NCBI RefSeq assembly: GCF_007858975.2
Contig: NZ_CP042220.2
Span: forward strand, 2,914,001-2,978,000
Source: Dickeya poaceiphila
GTDB lineage: Bacteria > Pseudomonadota > Gammaproteobacteria > Enterobacterales > Enterobacteriaceae
Length of the DNA: 64,000 bases
Direction of reading: 5' to 3'
The notes under the pieces were generated by a model. It saw only the letters and a list, made by a program, of their open reading frames with translations. It made no database searches and was not told the origin of the DNA. This document shows positions 17,844 to 27,566 of this stretch, in pieces (position 1 is the first letter of the stretch; each line of letters starts with the position of its first letter). Made by a program: the position numbers and the translations under genes.

Positions 17844-18839
17844 ATGAATAAGAAGGTTTTCACTCTCACTGCCCTGGTTGCCAGCATGATGTTCGGAGCC
17901 ACTGCCCATGCTGCAGACACCCGTATCGGCGTCACCATCTACAAATACGACGATAACTTCATGTCGATGGTGCGCAAAGATATTGAAAAAGAAGCTAAAG
18001 CTCTGGGTGGCGTCGAACTACTGATGAACGACTCACAAAACGACCAATCCAAACAGAACGATCAGGTAGACGTGCTGCTGGCTAAAGGCGTGAAAGCACT
18101 GGCTATCAACCTGGTTGACCCGGCAGCTGCTGCCATAGTGGTGCAAAAAGCGAAAGCCGCCGATGTACCGGTCGTGTTCTTTAACAAAGAACCGAATGCC
18201 AAAGTACTGGCCAGCTACGACAAAGCCTACTACGTCGGTACTGACTCCAAAGAGTCCGGTATCATTCAGGGCCAGTTGATCGCCAAGCACTGGAAAGCGA
18301 ATCCGGCCTGGGATCTTAACAAAGACGGCACCATCCAATACGCACTGCTGAAAGGTGAGCCGGGCCATCCGGATGCCGAGGCCCGTACTAAATATGTGGT
18401 TGACACCCTTACCAAAGAAGGCATGAAAGTCCAGCAGTTGCAGATGGATACCGCCATGTGGGACACCGCGATGGCTAAAGACAAGGTTGACGCCTGGATG
18501 TCCGGTCCCAACGCCAACAAAATTGAAGTGCTGATTGCCAACAACGACGCCATGGCCATGGGTGCAGTAGAAGCGCTGAAAGCCCACAACAAGAGCAGCA
18601 TTCCAGTGTTCGGCGTTGACGCCCTGCCAGAAGCGCTGTCGCTGATCAAATCCGGCGCACTGGCTGGTACCGTGCTGAACGACGCAGACAACCAGGCCAA
18701 GGCGACGATTGATCTGGCGAAAAACCTGGCACTGGGTAAACCGGCAGGTGAAGGCACCAACTTCAAGATTGAAAACAAGGTAGTTCGCGTACCGTACGTA
18801 CCGGTTGACAAAGAAAACCTGTCACAGTTCCTGAAGTAA
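17844..18839 (+). CDS. mglB: D-galactose/methyl-galactoside periplasmic binding protein
   Basis: MglB binds galactose, glucose and methyl-galactosides in the periplasm, delivers them to MglAC and also serves as the chemotaxis ligand for Trg. The 331-residue product has a clear signal peptide ([23 protein letters not shown], cleavage after residue 23). The mature N-terminus [18 protein letters not shown] and the calcium-binding loop [16 protein letters not shown] match the E. coli protein closely. ATG 17844 has GGAG upstream; the open frame extends 14 codons further without support. It is followed by a hairpin and then mglA. Confidence 0.98.
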   Translation: MNKKVFTLTALVASMMFGATAHAADTRIGVTIYKYDDNFMSMVRKDIEKEAKALGGVELLMNDSQNDQSKQNDQVDVLLAKGVKALAINLVDPAAAAIVVQKAKAADVPVVFFNKEPNAKVLASYDKAYYVGTDSKESGIIQGQLIAKHWKANPAWDLNKDGTIQYALLKGEPGHPDAEARTKYVVDTLTKEGMKVQQLQMDTAMWDTAMAKDKVDAWMSGPNANKIEVLIANNDAMAMGAVEALKAHNKSSIPVFGVDALPEALSLIKSGALAGTVLNDADNQAKATIDLAKNLALGKPAGEGTNFKIENKVVRVPYVPVDKENLSQFLK

Positions 18840-18846
18840 TCTCGTC

Positions 18847-18870
18847 GGGGCGCAGTAACCGCTGCGCCCC
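18847..18870 (+). terminator. Intercistronic hairpin between mglB and mglA
   Basis: GGGGCGCAG (18847-18855) and CTGCGCCCC (18862-18870) form a perfect 9-bp stem with a 6-base loop eight bases past the mglB stop. Followed by TACTGTTTG, it is a partial terminator or an RNA-stabilising hairpin. Such elements give higher levels of binding protein than of the membrane parts. Confidence 0.75.
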
Positions 18871-18960
18871 TACTGTTTGAAAGCATGATTTTCTCAGCCA
18901 GGCAGTCATGTTCAAGCCCGGCAACCTTTCAGCCAGGTAATTATTTTGACCAGGTAAAAT

Positions 18961-20481
18961 ATGACCAGCGACACTCTAACCACTCAGCGCGAATTCCTAC
19001 TGGAGATGACCACTATCAGCAAGTCGTTTCCCGGTGTAAAGGCATTGGATAATGTCAACCTGAAGGTACGACCGCATTCTATCCATGCCCTGATGGGAGA
19101 AAACGGCGCAGGAAAATCGACTCTGCTGAAATGTCTGTTCGGCATTTATCAAAAAGACTCAGGTAGCATTCAATTTCAGGGACAGGAAATCGATTTCAAA
19201 AGCGCCAAAGAAGCGCTGGAGAATGGCGTATCCATGGTGCATCAGGAATTGAATCTGGTTTTGCAACGTTCAGTCATGGATAACATGTGGCTTGGCCGTT
19301 ACCCGAAAAAAGGGTTGTTCGTCGATCAGGAAAAAATGTATCGCGATACCAAAGCGATTTTCGATGAACTGGATATCGATATCGACCCGCGCGACAAAGT
19401 GGCTACCTTGTCCGTGTCGCAAATGCAGATGATCGAAATTGCCAAGGCATTTTCCTACAACGCCAAAATCGTCATCATGGACGAACCCACCTCATCACTG
19501 ACGGAAAAAGAGGTGAACCACCTGTTCACTATCATCCGTAAGTTGAAAGACCGGGGCTGCGGTATCGTTTACATCTCCCACAAGATGGAAGAGATCTTCC
19601 AGTTGTGTGATGAAATCACCGTATTGCGTGATGGTCAGTGGGTCGCCACCCAACCGCTGGAAGGGCTGAATATGGACCAGATCATCGCTATGATGGTTGG
19701 CCGCTCCCTCAATCAGCGTTTTCCGGACAAAACCAACACCCCAGGCGAGGTGATGCTGGAAGTGCGTGGCCTGACCTCAATGCGCCAGCCGTCAATACGC
19801 GATGTGTCGTTTGACCTGCGTGAGGGTGAGATTCTGGGAATTGCCGGTCTGGTCGGCGCCAAACGCACCGATATCGTCGAAACCCTGTTCGGTATCCGTG
19901 AAAAACTCGGCGGCACCATCAAGCTGCATGGCAAAGACATCCACAACCATACCGCCAACGAAGCTATCAACAACGGTTTCGCGCTGGTCACCGAAGAGCG
20001 GCGATCTACCGGTATCTATGCCTATCTGGACGTCGGCTTCAACTCGCTGATTTCCAACATCCACAAATACAAGAACAGCCTCGGCCTGCTGGACAACAAG
20101 CGCATGAAAAGCGATGTGCAGTGGGTTATCGACTCTATGCGGGTGAAAACCCCCGGCCACCACACGTCTATCGGCTCGCTGTCCGGCGGTAACCAGCAGA
20201 AAGTGATCATCGGACGCTGGCTGCTGACTCAACCGGAAATTCTGATGCTGGATGAACCAACCCGCGGCATCGACGTAGGCGCCAAATTCGAAATTTATCA
20301 GCTCATTTCAGAGCTGGCGAAAAAGGGCAAGGGAATCATCATCATTTCTTCTGAAATGCCGGAATTGCTGGGCATCACCGACCGCATTCTGGTAATGAGT
20401 AATGGCCTCGTCGCAGGCATTGTCGAAACCAAGAACACCACGCAGAACGAGATCCTCCGTTTAGCGTCGTTACACCTTTAA
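18961..20481 (+). CDS. mglA: Galactose/methyl-galactoside ABC transporter ATPase
   Basis: The 506-residue double ATPase of the Mgl importer. The first nucleotide-binding domain has GENGAGKST (about residues 43-51), LSVSQMQM and Walker B VIIMDEPTS. The second has the naturally degenerate Walker [10 protein letters not shown] and the signature LSGGNQQK with [11 protein letters not shown]. Degeneracy of the second P-loop is the norm for sugar ABC ATPases of this class (MglA, RbsA, XylG), so it is not a mutation. It lies in the operon mglB-mglA-mglC, 19 bp before mglC. Confidence 0.98.
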   Translation: MTSDTLTTQREFLLEMTTISKSFPGVKALDNVNLKVRPHSIHALMGENGAGKSTLLKCLFGIYQKDSGSIQFQGQEIDFKSAKEALENGVSMVHQELNLVLQRSVMDNMWLGRYPKKGLFVDQEKMYRDTKAIFDELDIDIDPRDKVATLSVSQMQMIEIAKAFSYNAKIVIMDEPTSSLTEKEVNHLFTIIRKLKDRGCGIVYISHKMEEIFQLCDEITVLRDGQWVATQPLEGLNMDQIIAMMVGRSLNQRFPDKTNTPGEVMLEVRGLTSMRQPSIRDVSFDLREGEILGIAGLVGAKRTDIVETLFGIREKLGGTIKLHGKDIHNHTANEAINNGFALVTEERRSTGIYAYLDVGFNSLISNIHKYKNSLGLLDNKRMKSDVQWVIDSMRVKTPGHHTSIGSLSGGNQQKVIIGRWLLTQPEILMLDEPTRGIDVGAKFEIYQLISELAKKGKGIIIISSEMPELLGITDRILVMSNGLVAGIVETKNTTQNEILRLASLHL

Positions 20482-20500
20482 TGATGCAAGGGCTGTTATC

Positions 20501-21511
20501 ATGAAAGCTACAACTAAAAAAAGTGCGCTCACCTGGCTGAAAGACAGCGGCATCTACGCCGTGCTGTTAGTATTGCTGGTGATTATTATTCTCCAGGACC
20601 CCACCTTCCTCAGTTTTACCAACCTGAGTAACATTCTGACCCAGTCATCCGTGCGTGTGATCATCGCGCTCGGCGTAGCAGGGCTTATCGTCACTCAGGG
20701 TACAGACCTGTCGGCTGGTCGTCAGGTCGGCCTCGCCGCGGTCGTCGCCGCCACGCTGTTACAGGCGATGGACAACAGCAACAAGGTGTTCCCACATCTG
20801 GAAACCATGCCGATTCCGGTAGTAATTCTGATCGTCTGCGCCATCGGTGCGGTGATCGGCCTGGTTAACGGTATTATCATCGCTTACCTGAAAGTGACGC
20901 CGTTCATCACGACATTAGGTACGATGATCATCGTTTACGGTATCAACTCACTGTACTACGACATCGTGGGCGCTTCCCCGATCGCCGGCTTTGACGACCG
21001 TTTCTCTACCTTCACCCAAGGTTTCATTCGTCTCGGCGACTTCAAGCTGTCGTACATCACGTTCTATGCGGCAATTGCGTCGTTGTTCGTGTGGATTCTG
21101 TGGAACAAGACCCGTTTTGGCAAAAACATCTTCGCTATCGGTGGTAACCCGGAAGCCGCCAAAGTCTCCGGCGTGAACGTGTCGCTGAACCTGATCCTGG
21201 TGTACATGCTGTCAGGTGTGTTCTATGCTTTCGGCGGTATGCTGGAAGCAGGCCGTATCGGTAGTGCCACCAACAACCTGGGCTTCATGTACGAACTCGA
21301 CGCCATCGCGGCGTGCGTGGTCGGCGGCGTGTCGTTTGCCGGTGGTGTGGGTACGGTCGCAGGCGTCGTGACCGGGGTTATCATCTTCACCCTCATCAAC
21401 TACGGCCTGACTTATATCGGCGTTAGCCCTTACTGGCAGTACATCATCAAAGGCGGCATCATCATATTCGCCGTCGCGCTGGACTCGCTGAAGTACGCCC
21501 GCAAAAAATAA
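20501..21511 (+). CDS. mglC: Galactose/methyl-galactoside ABC transporter permease
   Basis: The inner-membrane channel of the Mgl importer, 336 residues, the same length as E. coli MglC. It has the hydrophobic multi-span pattern of the BPD_transp_2 (RbsC/MglC) family; typical segments are VTQGTDLSAGRQVGLAAV and FIGGNPEAAKVSGVNV-like FAIGGNPEAAKVSGV. It is the last gene of the operon, followed 29 bp on by a strong terminator. The ribosome site is weak (GGGCTGTTATC). Confidence 0.97.
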   Translation: MKATTKKSALTWLKDSGIYAVLLVLLVIIILQDPTFLSFTNLSNILTQSSVRVIIALGVAGLIVTQGTDLSAGRQVGLAAVVAATLLQAMDNSNKVFPHLETMPIPVVILIVCAIGAVIGLVNGIIIAYLKVTPFITTLGTMIIVYGINSLYYDIVGASPIAGFDDRFSTFTQGFIRLGDFKLSYITFYAAIASLFVWILWNKTRFGKNIFAIGGNPEAAKVSGVNVSLNLILVYMLSGVFYAFGGMLEAGRIGSATNNLGFMYELDAIAACVVGGVSFAGGVGTVAGVVTGVIIFTLINYGLTYIGVSPYWQYIIKGGIIIFAVALDSLKYARKK

Positions 21512-21540
21512 CGCAAACCGTTTCTCACACTGTCAAACAA

Positions 21541-21569
21541 ACCTGCCACTTCGGTGGCAGGTTTGTTTT
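21541..21569 (+). terminator. mglBAC operon terminator
   Basis: ACCTGCCAC, a TTCG tetraloop and GTGGCAGGT give a perfect 9-bp hairpin (21541-21562), followed by TTGTTTTT. This is a strong intrinsic terminator with the extra-stable UUCG loop. Confidence 0.93.
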
Positions 21570-21765
21570 TATCGGGCTTATTTATTGGGACTATGAGATG
21601 CCGCCAGTCACCGATGCTTATGCCCAGCCTTCCAATCGCGCGGCAAAGACCGTATTTTGCACACGCCCACGGCTGCTATAAGATAGAGCCTTTGTGATTT
21701 CACTGACGGGACGCGGCCACTCGCCCCGCGTTAATCGCTGTGATGCTCGCTTGTAGGGAAAATAG

Positions 21766-22587
21766 ATGAAAAAACGTCTCGCACTAATGGCGCTAGGTCT
21801 AAGCGCCTGTTTCATATTCAGCGCTGCACAAGCCGGCAGCACGCTGGACCGGGTAAAACAGACCGGCGTAGTCCGTAACGTGCTGTTCAATGACTATCCG
21901 CCATTTAGCTACCTCGACGATAAAAACCAATTGGTTGGATTCGATGTAGACGTTGCTAATGCCGTAGCGAAGAAACTGGGAGCAAAGCTGGAACTGGCGA
22001 CGCCGGGCTGGGAAACCATCGTCGGCGGCAAATGGCAGGGCCGCTGGGACATGTGCATTTGCTCCATGACGCCAAACGCCGAACGCGCCAAAGTACTGGA
22101 TTTCGCTACCCCTTACTACAGCACCTTTGCCGTGCTGATCGTTCATAAAGATGAAAAAAACATCCACTCCGCCGCCGACCTGAGCAACAAGAAAGTGGGG
22201 TTGGGCCTGGGTTCCAGCTACGAGAATTACCTGAACAAAAGCCTAGTGATCCCCGGCGGCAAGCCAATCGTCTATCCATTCGATCACGTGCAGGCAGTGC
22301 CCACCGACGAAGAAATGGCGTTCCGCAATCTGGCGCTGGGTCCAGGTAAAAGACTGGATGCAGTAATTTCTGATCGCATTACGGCCAAACCACGCCTCGA
22401 AAAACTGCCGCAACTGCGCATCCTGCAAGAGCTGTACGCCGAACCAAACTGGATTGCCGTTGATAAAGGCGACCCGCAATGGAGCCAAACTGTGGCCGAC
22501 GCCATCACCGCACTGCGTGCCGACGGCACCCTGAAAGCCATCTCTATGAAATGGTTTGGTGAAGACATCACCGGGGTCACCCCGTAA
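21766..22587 (+). CDS. Amino-acid-type ABC transporter substrate-binding protein
   Basis: A 273-residue periplasmic binding protein of the polar amino acid family (SBP_bac_3). It has a signal peptide (residues 1-23, ending SAAQA), then FNDYPPFSYLDDKNQLVGFDVDVANAVAKKLG, a strong family opening, and the MTPNAERAKVLDFATPYYST motif. The ligand is unknown. Two cysteines (MCICSM) near residue 105 are unusual for the class. It starts after AGGGAAAATAG, and its stop overlaps the permease start (TAATG). No ATPase gene is adjacent, so one encoded elsewhere must be shared, or the system is a remnant. Confidence 0.9.
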   Translation: MKKRLALMALGLSACFIFSAAQAGSTLDRVKQTGVVRNVLFNDYPPFSYLDDKNQLVGFDVDVANAVAKKLGAKLELATPGWETIVGGKWQGRWDMCICSMTPNAERAKVLDFATPYYSTFAVLIVHKDEKNIHSAADLSNKKVGLGLGSSYENYLNKSLVIPGGKPIVYPFDHVQAVPTDEEMAFRNLALGPGKRLDAVISDRITAKPRLEKLPQLRILQELYAEPNWIAVDKGDPQWSQTVADAITALRADGTLKAISMKWFGEDITGVTP

Positions 22588-23426
22588 TGTCGCGTTCGTC
22601 CGCAAAAACCCCGCCCCACATGCCACCGGTACCTGAGCGAGCCGGATTGGGTTTTCGTCTGCGTACCGGTCTGACCTGGCTGGTGCTGCTCAGCCTGCTG
22701 CTGTGGCTGTTTTCGTCTATGGATCTGGATACTAACCTGATTCGGCAGAAACTGCCTTCCATGCTGGGAATGCACCTCTCGCCAGATGGTTTTATTCAGG
22801 GTGCAGTGCTGAGCGTCGTCATCACCATTATATCCATGCTGTTTTGTACCCTGCTGGCGGCGCTCACCGCCGCTGGGCGCCTCTCCTCCAGTGCAATCGC
22901 CTTCGGTTGCGCCACGTTTTATGTCTCGCTATTTCGCGGCACTCCTTTGCTGGTTCAGGTGCTGATTATCTACCTCGCCCTGCCACAGGTCGGTATCGTG
23001 ATGAGTGCCTTTACCTCCGGTATCATTGCGTTGTCATTAAACTATGGCGCCTATCTGGCAGAAACCATCCGCAGCGGCGTCCTCGCGGTTCCTCGTGGTC
23101 AAAAAGAAGCCGCCATGGCGCTGGGCCTGTCGCGTTGGGTGATTACCACCCACGTGGTGGCGCCACAGGCACTGCGTATCATTATTCCGCCAGCCGGTTC
23201 CCAGTTCATTTCGATGATCAAAGATTCTTCGCTGGTGTCGCTGATGGGGCTGTGGGAACTGAACTTTCTGGCTCAGTCCTATGGCCGCAGCACCTATCAC
23301 TACATGGAAATGCTGACTACCGCCGCCGTCATTTACTGGCTGCTCTCCATCGGGCTGGAATTGCTGCAAGGCCGTCTGGAACGCTACTTTAGCCGTGGCT
23401 ACGAACACCACGACAGTAAACAGTAA
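22587..23426 (+). CDS. Amino-acid-type ABC transporter permease
   Basis: A 279-residue inner-membrane permease of the HisMQ/GlnP class. After a proline-rich cytoplasmic N-terminus come about five or six membrane segments. The conserved EAA loop is clear: VPRGQKEAAMALGLSRWVITTHVVAPQALRIIIPP (about residues 170-204 in outline), the ATPase contact site. The family motif GTPLLVQVLIIYLALP is also present. It overlaps the binding-protein gene by one base. With the EAA loop intact, it must dock an ATPase that is not encoded here. The next gene downstream belongs to iron uptake. Confidence 0.9.
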   Translation: MSRSSAKTPPHMPPVPERAGLGFRLRTGLTWLVLLSLLLWLFSSMDLDTNLIRQKLPSMLGMHLSPDGFIQGAVLSVVITIISMLFCTLLAALTAAGRLSSSAIAFGCATFYVSLFRGTPLLVQVLIIYLALPQVGIVMSAFTSGIIALSLNYGAYLAETIRSGVLAVPRGQKEAAMALGLSRWVITTHVVAPQALRIIIPPAGSQFISMIKDSSLVSLMGLWELNFLAQSYGRSTYHYMEMLTTAAVIYWLLSIGLELLQGRLERYFSRGYEHHDSKQ

Positions 23427-23438
23427 ACCCCCTCCCCC

Positions 23439-23459
23439 AGAGCGACACTGCGTCGCTCT
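23439..23459 (+). terminator. Stem-loop after the permease gene
   Basis: AGAGCGAC (23439-23446) and GTCGCTCT (23452-23459) form a perfect 8-bp stem with a 5-base loop, 12 bases past the permease stop. The sequence after it (ACCCCAGTGACTTTAATT) has no clean T run, so it is a possible rather than a certain terminator. Confidence 0.5.
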
Positions 23460-23554
23460 ACCCCAGTGACTTTAATTATTTACATAATTCCCCTCATCAA
23501 TTTGAAATATAATAGTTTTTTCTTTTTTATTCTCATTTCTTCTTGGTTTTTGTT

Positions 23555-23573
23555 GCAAATGAAAACAATTGTT
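23555..23573 (+). promoter_or_regulatory. Possible Fur box before the siderophore genes
   Basis: The 19 bases GCAAATGAAAACAATTGTT match the classical Fur box GATAATGATAATCATTATC at 12 positions, in an A/T-rich promoter region 38 bp before the start of the iron-uptake gene. Iron control is expected for a TonB receptor operon, which adds support, but the match is only moderate. Confidence 0.6.
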
Positions 23574-23610
23574 ATTATTTTTCCCCGCCTTATTACTACG
23601 AGAAAAAAAC

Positions 23611-24720
23611 ATGCGCATCATTTTTCTCCTCTTCACCCTACTCAGCTTCAGTCCACTGACGCAGGCCAAAACCGTCACCGACATCAGTGGCCGTCAGGTC
23701 ACTATTCCTGATAACCCGCAACGCATCGTACTAGGCGAAAGCCGTATGCTGTATACGCTGGCCCTGCTGGAACCGGGGAACCCGGCGCAGCGCGTGGTGG
23801 GGTGGCCGGGCGACATGGCGCGTTACGATGCCCAAAGCTGGGACCGCTACACCACGACATTTCCTGATATCGCCCGTATCCCGCAGTTGGGTAACGGCAC
23901 TCTCAACAGCGTCAACGCAGAGATGCTATTGCCGCTGAAACCCGATCTGGTGATCCTGCCCAGGCTGGCCAAAGGCGCCGACAATGAACAACGTATCCAG
24001 CAGGCGTTAACGCAGGCGGGTATTCCCTATATCTATGTTGATTTACGTATCGACCTGCTGAAAAACACCGTACCCAGCTTGCGTCTGTTGGGCGACGTGC
24101 TCAATCAACAGTCTCGCGCCGATGCCTTTATCGTCTTCTACCAGCAGCACATGGACGCCATAAAAACGCGACTGGCGCACTATCAGGGCCGCAAGGCCAC
24201 AGTAATGCTGCATCTACATCTTGGACGCCGCGACACCTGCTGTACCACTGCGGTTAACGGTAATCTTGGCGAGCTACTGGCCTTCGCCGGCGGCGATAAC
24301 ATCGCGGCAGGCAAGGTGAAAGGCGTATACGGCGAACTGAGTCCAGAACAAGCGTTGGCCGCCAAACCGGATGTCTACATCGCTACCGGCATGGCGGGGC
24401 CGGACGGCAAACGCCTTTCCGATCTGATGCTCGGCCCGGACGTGACGCCCCGGCAGGCCAGCGACAGTTTTCGCACCCTGCTGATGCAGGAGCCGCTGCT
24501 CTCGCACCTGAGCGCCGTCAGCACTGGCCGCGCCTGGAGCATGTGGCACAACTTTTATCTCAGCCCCTATCACGTAGTGATGGTGGAAATGTTCGCCAAA
24601 GCCCTTTATCCGACACTGTTTGGCGACATCGACCCGCAACACACCTTACAACAACTCTATCAACAATTTTTACCGATCGATTTTTCAGGGACCTATTGGA
24701 GTCAGTTAACACATGAATAA
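23611..24720 (+). CDS. Iron-siderophore periplasmic binding protein (BtuF/FecB-like)
   Basis: A 369-residue binding protein of the class III (TroA-like/peripla_BP_2) family. It has a signal peptide (MRIIFLLFTLLSFSPLTQA), then TVTDISGRQVTIPDNPQRIVLG, the typical opening. The mid-region GDNIAAGKVKGVYGELSPEQALAAKPDVYIATG is the second-lobe motif. ATG 23611 follows ACGAG; an earlier in-frame ATG at 23569 would add 14 residues ahead of the signal peptide and lies in the promoter region. It is translated together with the TonB receptor: the last 8 bases overlap its start. No permease or ATPase gene follows, so transport across the inner membrane depends on other loci. The ligand is unknown. Confidence 0.9.
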   Translation: MRIIFLLFTLLSFSPLTQAKTVTDISGRQVTIPDNPQRIVLGESRMLYTLALLEPGNPAQRVVGWPGDMARYDAQSWDRYTTTFPDIARIPQLGNGTLNSVNAEMLLPLKPDLVILPRLAKGADNEQRIQQALTQAGIPYIYVDLRIDLLKNTVPSLRLLGDVLNQQSRADAFIVFYQQHMDAIKTRLAHYQGRKATVMLHLHLGRRDTCCTTAVNGNLGELLAFAGGDNIAAGKVKGVYGELSPEQALAAKPDVYIATGMAGPDGKRLSDLMLGPDVTPRQASDSFRTLLMQEPLLSHLSAVSTGRAWSMWHNFYLSPYHVVMVEMFAKALYPTLFGDIDPQHTLQQLYQQFLPIDFSGTYWSQLTHE

Positions 24721-26881
24721 CCGTCACTGGCAAAAAGGCTGGCCGCTACTGGCTTTGCTGCCGTTCAGTCTTCAGGCCGCCACCACATCAACCGACAACG
24801 ACACAGCCGCAAAAACGACGAAAAAGCAGGAAGACACCATAGTGGTGACTGCCAGCACGCCGACACATGGCACCGGGGACACCGGCTACCAGCCGCATAA
24901 CGCCGTCACAGGTACCCGCACCGACAGTCGTCTGCTGGATATTCCGCAAGCTGTCAATGTGGTGCCACAGCAGGTACTGGAGGATCAGGCAGTCAGAAAC
25001 CTTGACGACGCGTTGTACAACGTCAGCGGCATCACCCAGGCCAACACGCTGGGCGGAACGCAGGACGCCGTGATGAAACGTGGCTTCGGCGATAACCGTG
25101 ACGGTTCCATCCTGCGCGATGGCGTACGTTCGATTCAGGCACGCAACGTCACCCCGACGACCGAGCGAGTAGAAGTCCTGAAAGGGCCGGCATCGATGCT
25201 GTACGGCTGGGGCGATCCCGGCGGGATGATCAATATCATCAGCAAAAAACCGGAACTGGTGCAGAAAACCCACGTTGAAGGCTGGAACAGCAGCTATAAC
25301 GGCGGCGGCGGCCAGTTGGATGTCACCGGCCCGCTCGGCACCTCTGGCCTGGCTTATCGCATGATTGTCGATCACGATGAAACCGACTACTGGCGTAATT
25401 TTGGCCGCAACCGTCAAACCACTATCGCGCCGTCGCTGATGTGGTACGGCGACAATACCACGGTGCGGGTCTCTTACGAGCACATGGAATACCTGACGCC
25501 GTTTGATCGCGGCACCGTGATCGACAGCCGCACCGGCAAACCGGTCGCCACGCCGCGCGAACGCCGGTTTGATGAAGCGTACAACGCCACCCGCGGCGAT
25601 CAAGACACGCTGACGTTCCAGATGGAAAATACGCTGAACGAGCGCTGGAAAAGCAAACTGAATTACGCCTATAGCCGCAATACCTATAACGACAATCAGG
25701 CGCGAGCCATGTCGCTTAATCCGAAAACCGGATTTCTGACACGCCGGGCTGATGCGACTCAGGATGCGCACAGTCAGTCACAAAATGTGCAACTGACGTT
25801 AAATGGCGATATCGACTGGGGCAACATCAACCACCAGTTGTTATTCGGTTTCGATCATGAAGCTGACCGTACCCATCGCGGCAATATGATTCGCAGCAAG
25901 AACAACAGCAGTTTCAATATCTATAACCCGGTATACGGCCTCTTCCCGGCATCCAACGACATTATCGCGGCTGAGAGCGACCAGAAAGAAGATGTCGATA
26001 GCACCGGCGTTTTCATGCAGGACGCCATACGACTGGATGAACACTGGATGCTGTTAGGCGGTGTGCGCTATGACCGCTTCGATGTCATGTCAGGCAAAGG
26101 ACGTCCCTTTGTGACCAATACCGACAGGTCAGACAGCCGACTGGTGCCACGCGCGGGTGTCGTGTACAACCTCACGTCTTACGCCTCGTTGTACACCAGT
26201 TATAGCGAATCCTTTAAGCCTAACTCGGCCGTCAACAAAGCAATCGGGGCGACGATGGAGCCGGAAGTCGGGCGCTCCTACGAGATTGGTGCCAAGCTGG
26301 ATCTCCCCAATCGTATTACCGCCAACCTGGCGTTATTCGATATTCAAAAGCGCAACGTGATGGTGGATGAGCTGCAAACCATTAACGGCATCAGCGAAAC
26401 GGTTACCCGCACCGCCGGTAAGGTACGTTCACAAGGGGTAGAAGTGGATGTCGCGGGCAAACTGACCGACAGCCTGAGCCTGATTGGTGCCTACGCCTTT
26501 ACCGATGCACGTGTCACCGCAGACCCAACGAATCAGGGCAATGAAATGGCTAACGTGGCGCGCCACACCGCCTCATTGTTCCTGACCAATGACTTCGGCA
26601 CGCTGGGCCTGCACGCCGGCGATGATCTACGCGCCGGTATTGGCGCTCGTTATGTGGGCCGTCGCCCCGGTGATGCCGCCAATAGTTTCTTCCTTGACGA
26701 CTACACCGTAGCGGATGCTTTTATCGCCTATAACGTGCCGATCAACGGTTACAAGGTGAAATGGCAACTGAACATCAAAAACCTGTTCGACAAGACCTAC
26801 TACCCTTCCAGCGGCAGCAGCCAATATGTAGCGATTGGCGACCCGCGTGAAGTGGTGTTGCGCGCCAGCGTTGATTTCTAA
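24713..26881 (+). CDS. TonB-dependent siderophore receptor
   Basis: A 722-residue outer-membrane receptor. It has a signal peptide (MNNRHWQKGWPLLALLPFSLQA), a TonB box EDTIVVTAS at about residues 40-48, a plug domain (DIPQAVNVVPQQVLEDQ, ERVEVLKGPASMLYG, PGGMINIISKKP), and a beta barrel ending in aromatic F (REVVLRASVDF), the Bam signal. It fits the TonB-siderophore subfamily (FpvA/FhuA-like). There is no N-terminal signalling extension, and no sigma/anti-sigma pair nearby. The ferric ligand cannot be told from sequence. It is coupled to the binding-protein gene upstream and followed by a hairpin. Confidence 0.95.
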   Translation: MNNRHWQKGWPLLALLPFSLQAATTSTDNDTAAKTTKKQEDTIVVTASTPTHGTGDTGYQPHNAVTGTRTDSRLLDIPQAVNVVPQQVLEDQAVRNLDDALYNVSGITQANTLGGTQDAVMKRGFGDNRDGSILRDGVRSIQARNVTPTTERVEVLKGPASMLYGWGDPGGMINIISKKPELVQKTHVEGWNSSYNGGGGQLDVTGPLGTSGLAYRMIVDHDETDYWRNFGRNRQTTIAPSLMWYGDNTTVRVSYEHMEYLTPFDRGTVIDSRTGKPVATPRERRFDEAYNATRGDQDTLTFQMENTLNERWKSKLNYAYSRNTYNDNQARAMSLNPKTGFLTRRADATQDAHSQSQNVQLTLNGDIDWGNINHQLLFGFDHEADRTHRGNMIRSKNNSSFNIYNPVYGLFPASNDIIAAESDQKEDVDSTGVFMQDAIRLDEHWMLLGGVRYDRFDVMSGKGRPFVTNTDRSDSRLVPRAGVVYNLTSYASLYTSYSESFKPNSAVNKAIGATMEPEVGRSYEIGAKLDLPNRITANLALFDIQKRNVMVDELQTINGISETVTRTAGKVRSQGVEVDVAGKLTDSLSLIGAYAFTDARVTADPTNQGNEMANVARHTASLFLTNDFGTLGLHAGDDLRAGIGARYVGRRPGDAANSFFLDDYTVADAFIAYNVPINGYKVKWQLNIKNLFDKTYYPSSGSSQYVAIGDPREVVLRASVDF

Positions 26882-26893
26882 CTCATCTGAACT

Positions 26894-26918
26894 GCGCGGC
26901 CTTAAACACAGGCCGCGC
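26894..26918 (+). terminator. Hairpin after the siderophore receptor
   Basis: GCGCGGCC (26894-26901) and GGCCGCGC (26911-26918) form a perfect 8-bp G/C stem with a 9-base loop starting 12 bases past the receptor stop, followed by CTCTTCC. It probably marks the end of the operon, though the T run is poor. Confidence 0.55.
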
Positions 26919-27004
26919 CTCTTCCAATACTTTCATCGCCAGCCGATTGACCCCATCCCGCAAGCTGGTTAACGTCACGTCATCACCCACCATCAGGATG
27001 GTTT

Positions 27005-27553
27005 ATGTCAGACATCCATGAAGTCGTACGTCTGCGTCCGCTGGAGCGCGACGATCTCACTTTCGTTCATCAACTGGATAACAATGCCAGCGTCATGCGT
27101 TATTGGTTCGAAGAGCCTTATGAAGCGTTTGTCGAACTGAGTGATCTGTACGACAAACACATTCACGACCAAAGCGAACGCCGCTTTATCATTGAGCACG
27201 ACACCATCAAAGTCGGGCTGGTGGAACTGGTAGACATCAACCACATCCACCGCCGTGCCGAATTTCAGATAATCATCGATCCGGCTCATCAGGGGCGCGG
27301 CTATGCCAGCGCCGCTGCACTGCTGGCAATGGATTACGGTTTTTCGATTCTCAATCTCTACAAGCTGTACCTGATCGTAGACAAAGAGAACCAGAAAGCC
27401 ATCCACATCTACACTAAGCTGGGATTTGAAGTAGAAGGCGAATTAATCCACGAATTTTTCATCAACGGCGAATATCGCAACACTATTCGTATGTGCATCT
27501 TCCAGCATCAGTATCTGGCGAAACACAAAAACTCCACCAGCAAAAATGCCTGA
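27005..27553 (+). CDS. speG: Spermidine N1-acetyltransferase
   Basis: SpeG acetylates spermidine and spermine to limit polyamine toxicity in the cytoplasm. The 182-residue GNAT protein is close to E. coli SpeG throughout; diagnostic stretches are [36 protein letters not shown] in outline and the acetyl-CoA loop [13 protein letters not shown]. The C-terminal tail is slightly different and shorter. Its stop codon sits inside a hairpin shared with the convergent ybbP. Confidence 0.97.
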   Translation: MSDIHEVVRLRPLERDDLTFVHQLDNNASVMRYWFEEPYEAFVELSDLYDKHIHDQSERRFIIEHDTIKVGLVELVDINHIHRRAEFQIIIDPAHQGRGYASAAALLAMDYGFSILNLYKLYLIVDKENQKAIHIYTKLGFEVEGELIHEFFINGEYRNTIRMCIFQHQYLAKHKNSTSKNA

Positions 27554-27566
27554 GGCTAACTCAGGC
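27548..27566. terminator. Shared bidirectional hairpin holding both stop codons of speG and ybbP
   Basis: GCCTGAG (27548-27554) and CTCAGGC (27560-27566) form a perfect 7-bp stem with loop GCTAA. The speG stop TGA (27551-27553) is in one arm and the ybbP stop (27561-27563, minus strand) in the other. No T run follows on either side. Confidence 0.6.

Noticed and set aside
19801..20000. Degenerate Walker A (GAKRTD) in the second half of MglA as a damaging mutation
   Set aside because: This degeneracy is normal in sugar-type double ATPases such as MglA and RbsA.
24788..25771. 327-codon open frame antisense to the TonB receptor
   Set aside because: Shadow frame of a G/C-rich gene; no start signal and no recognisable domain.
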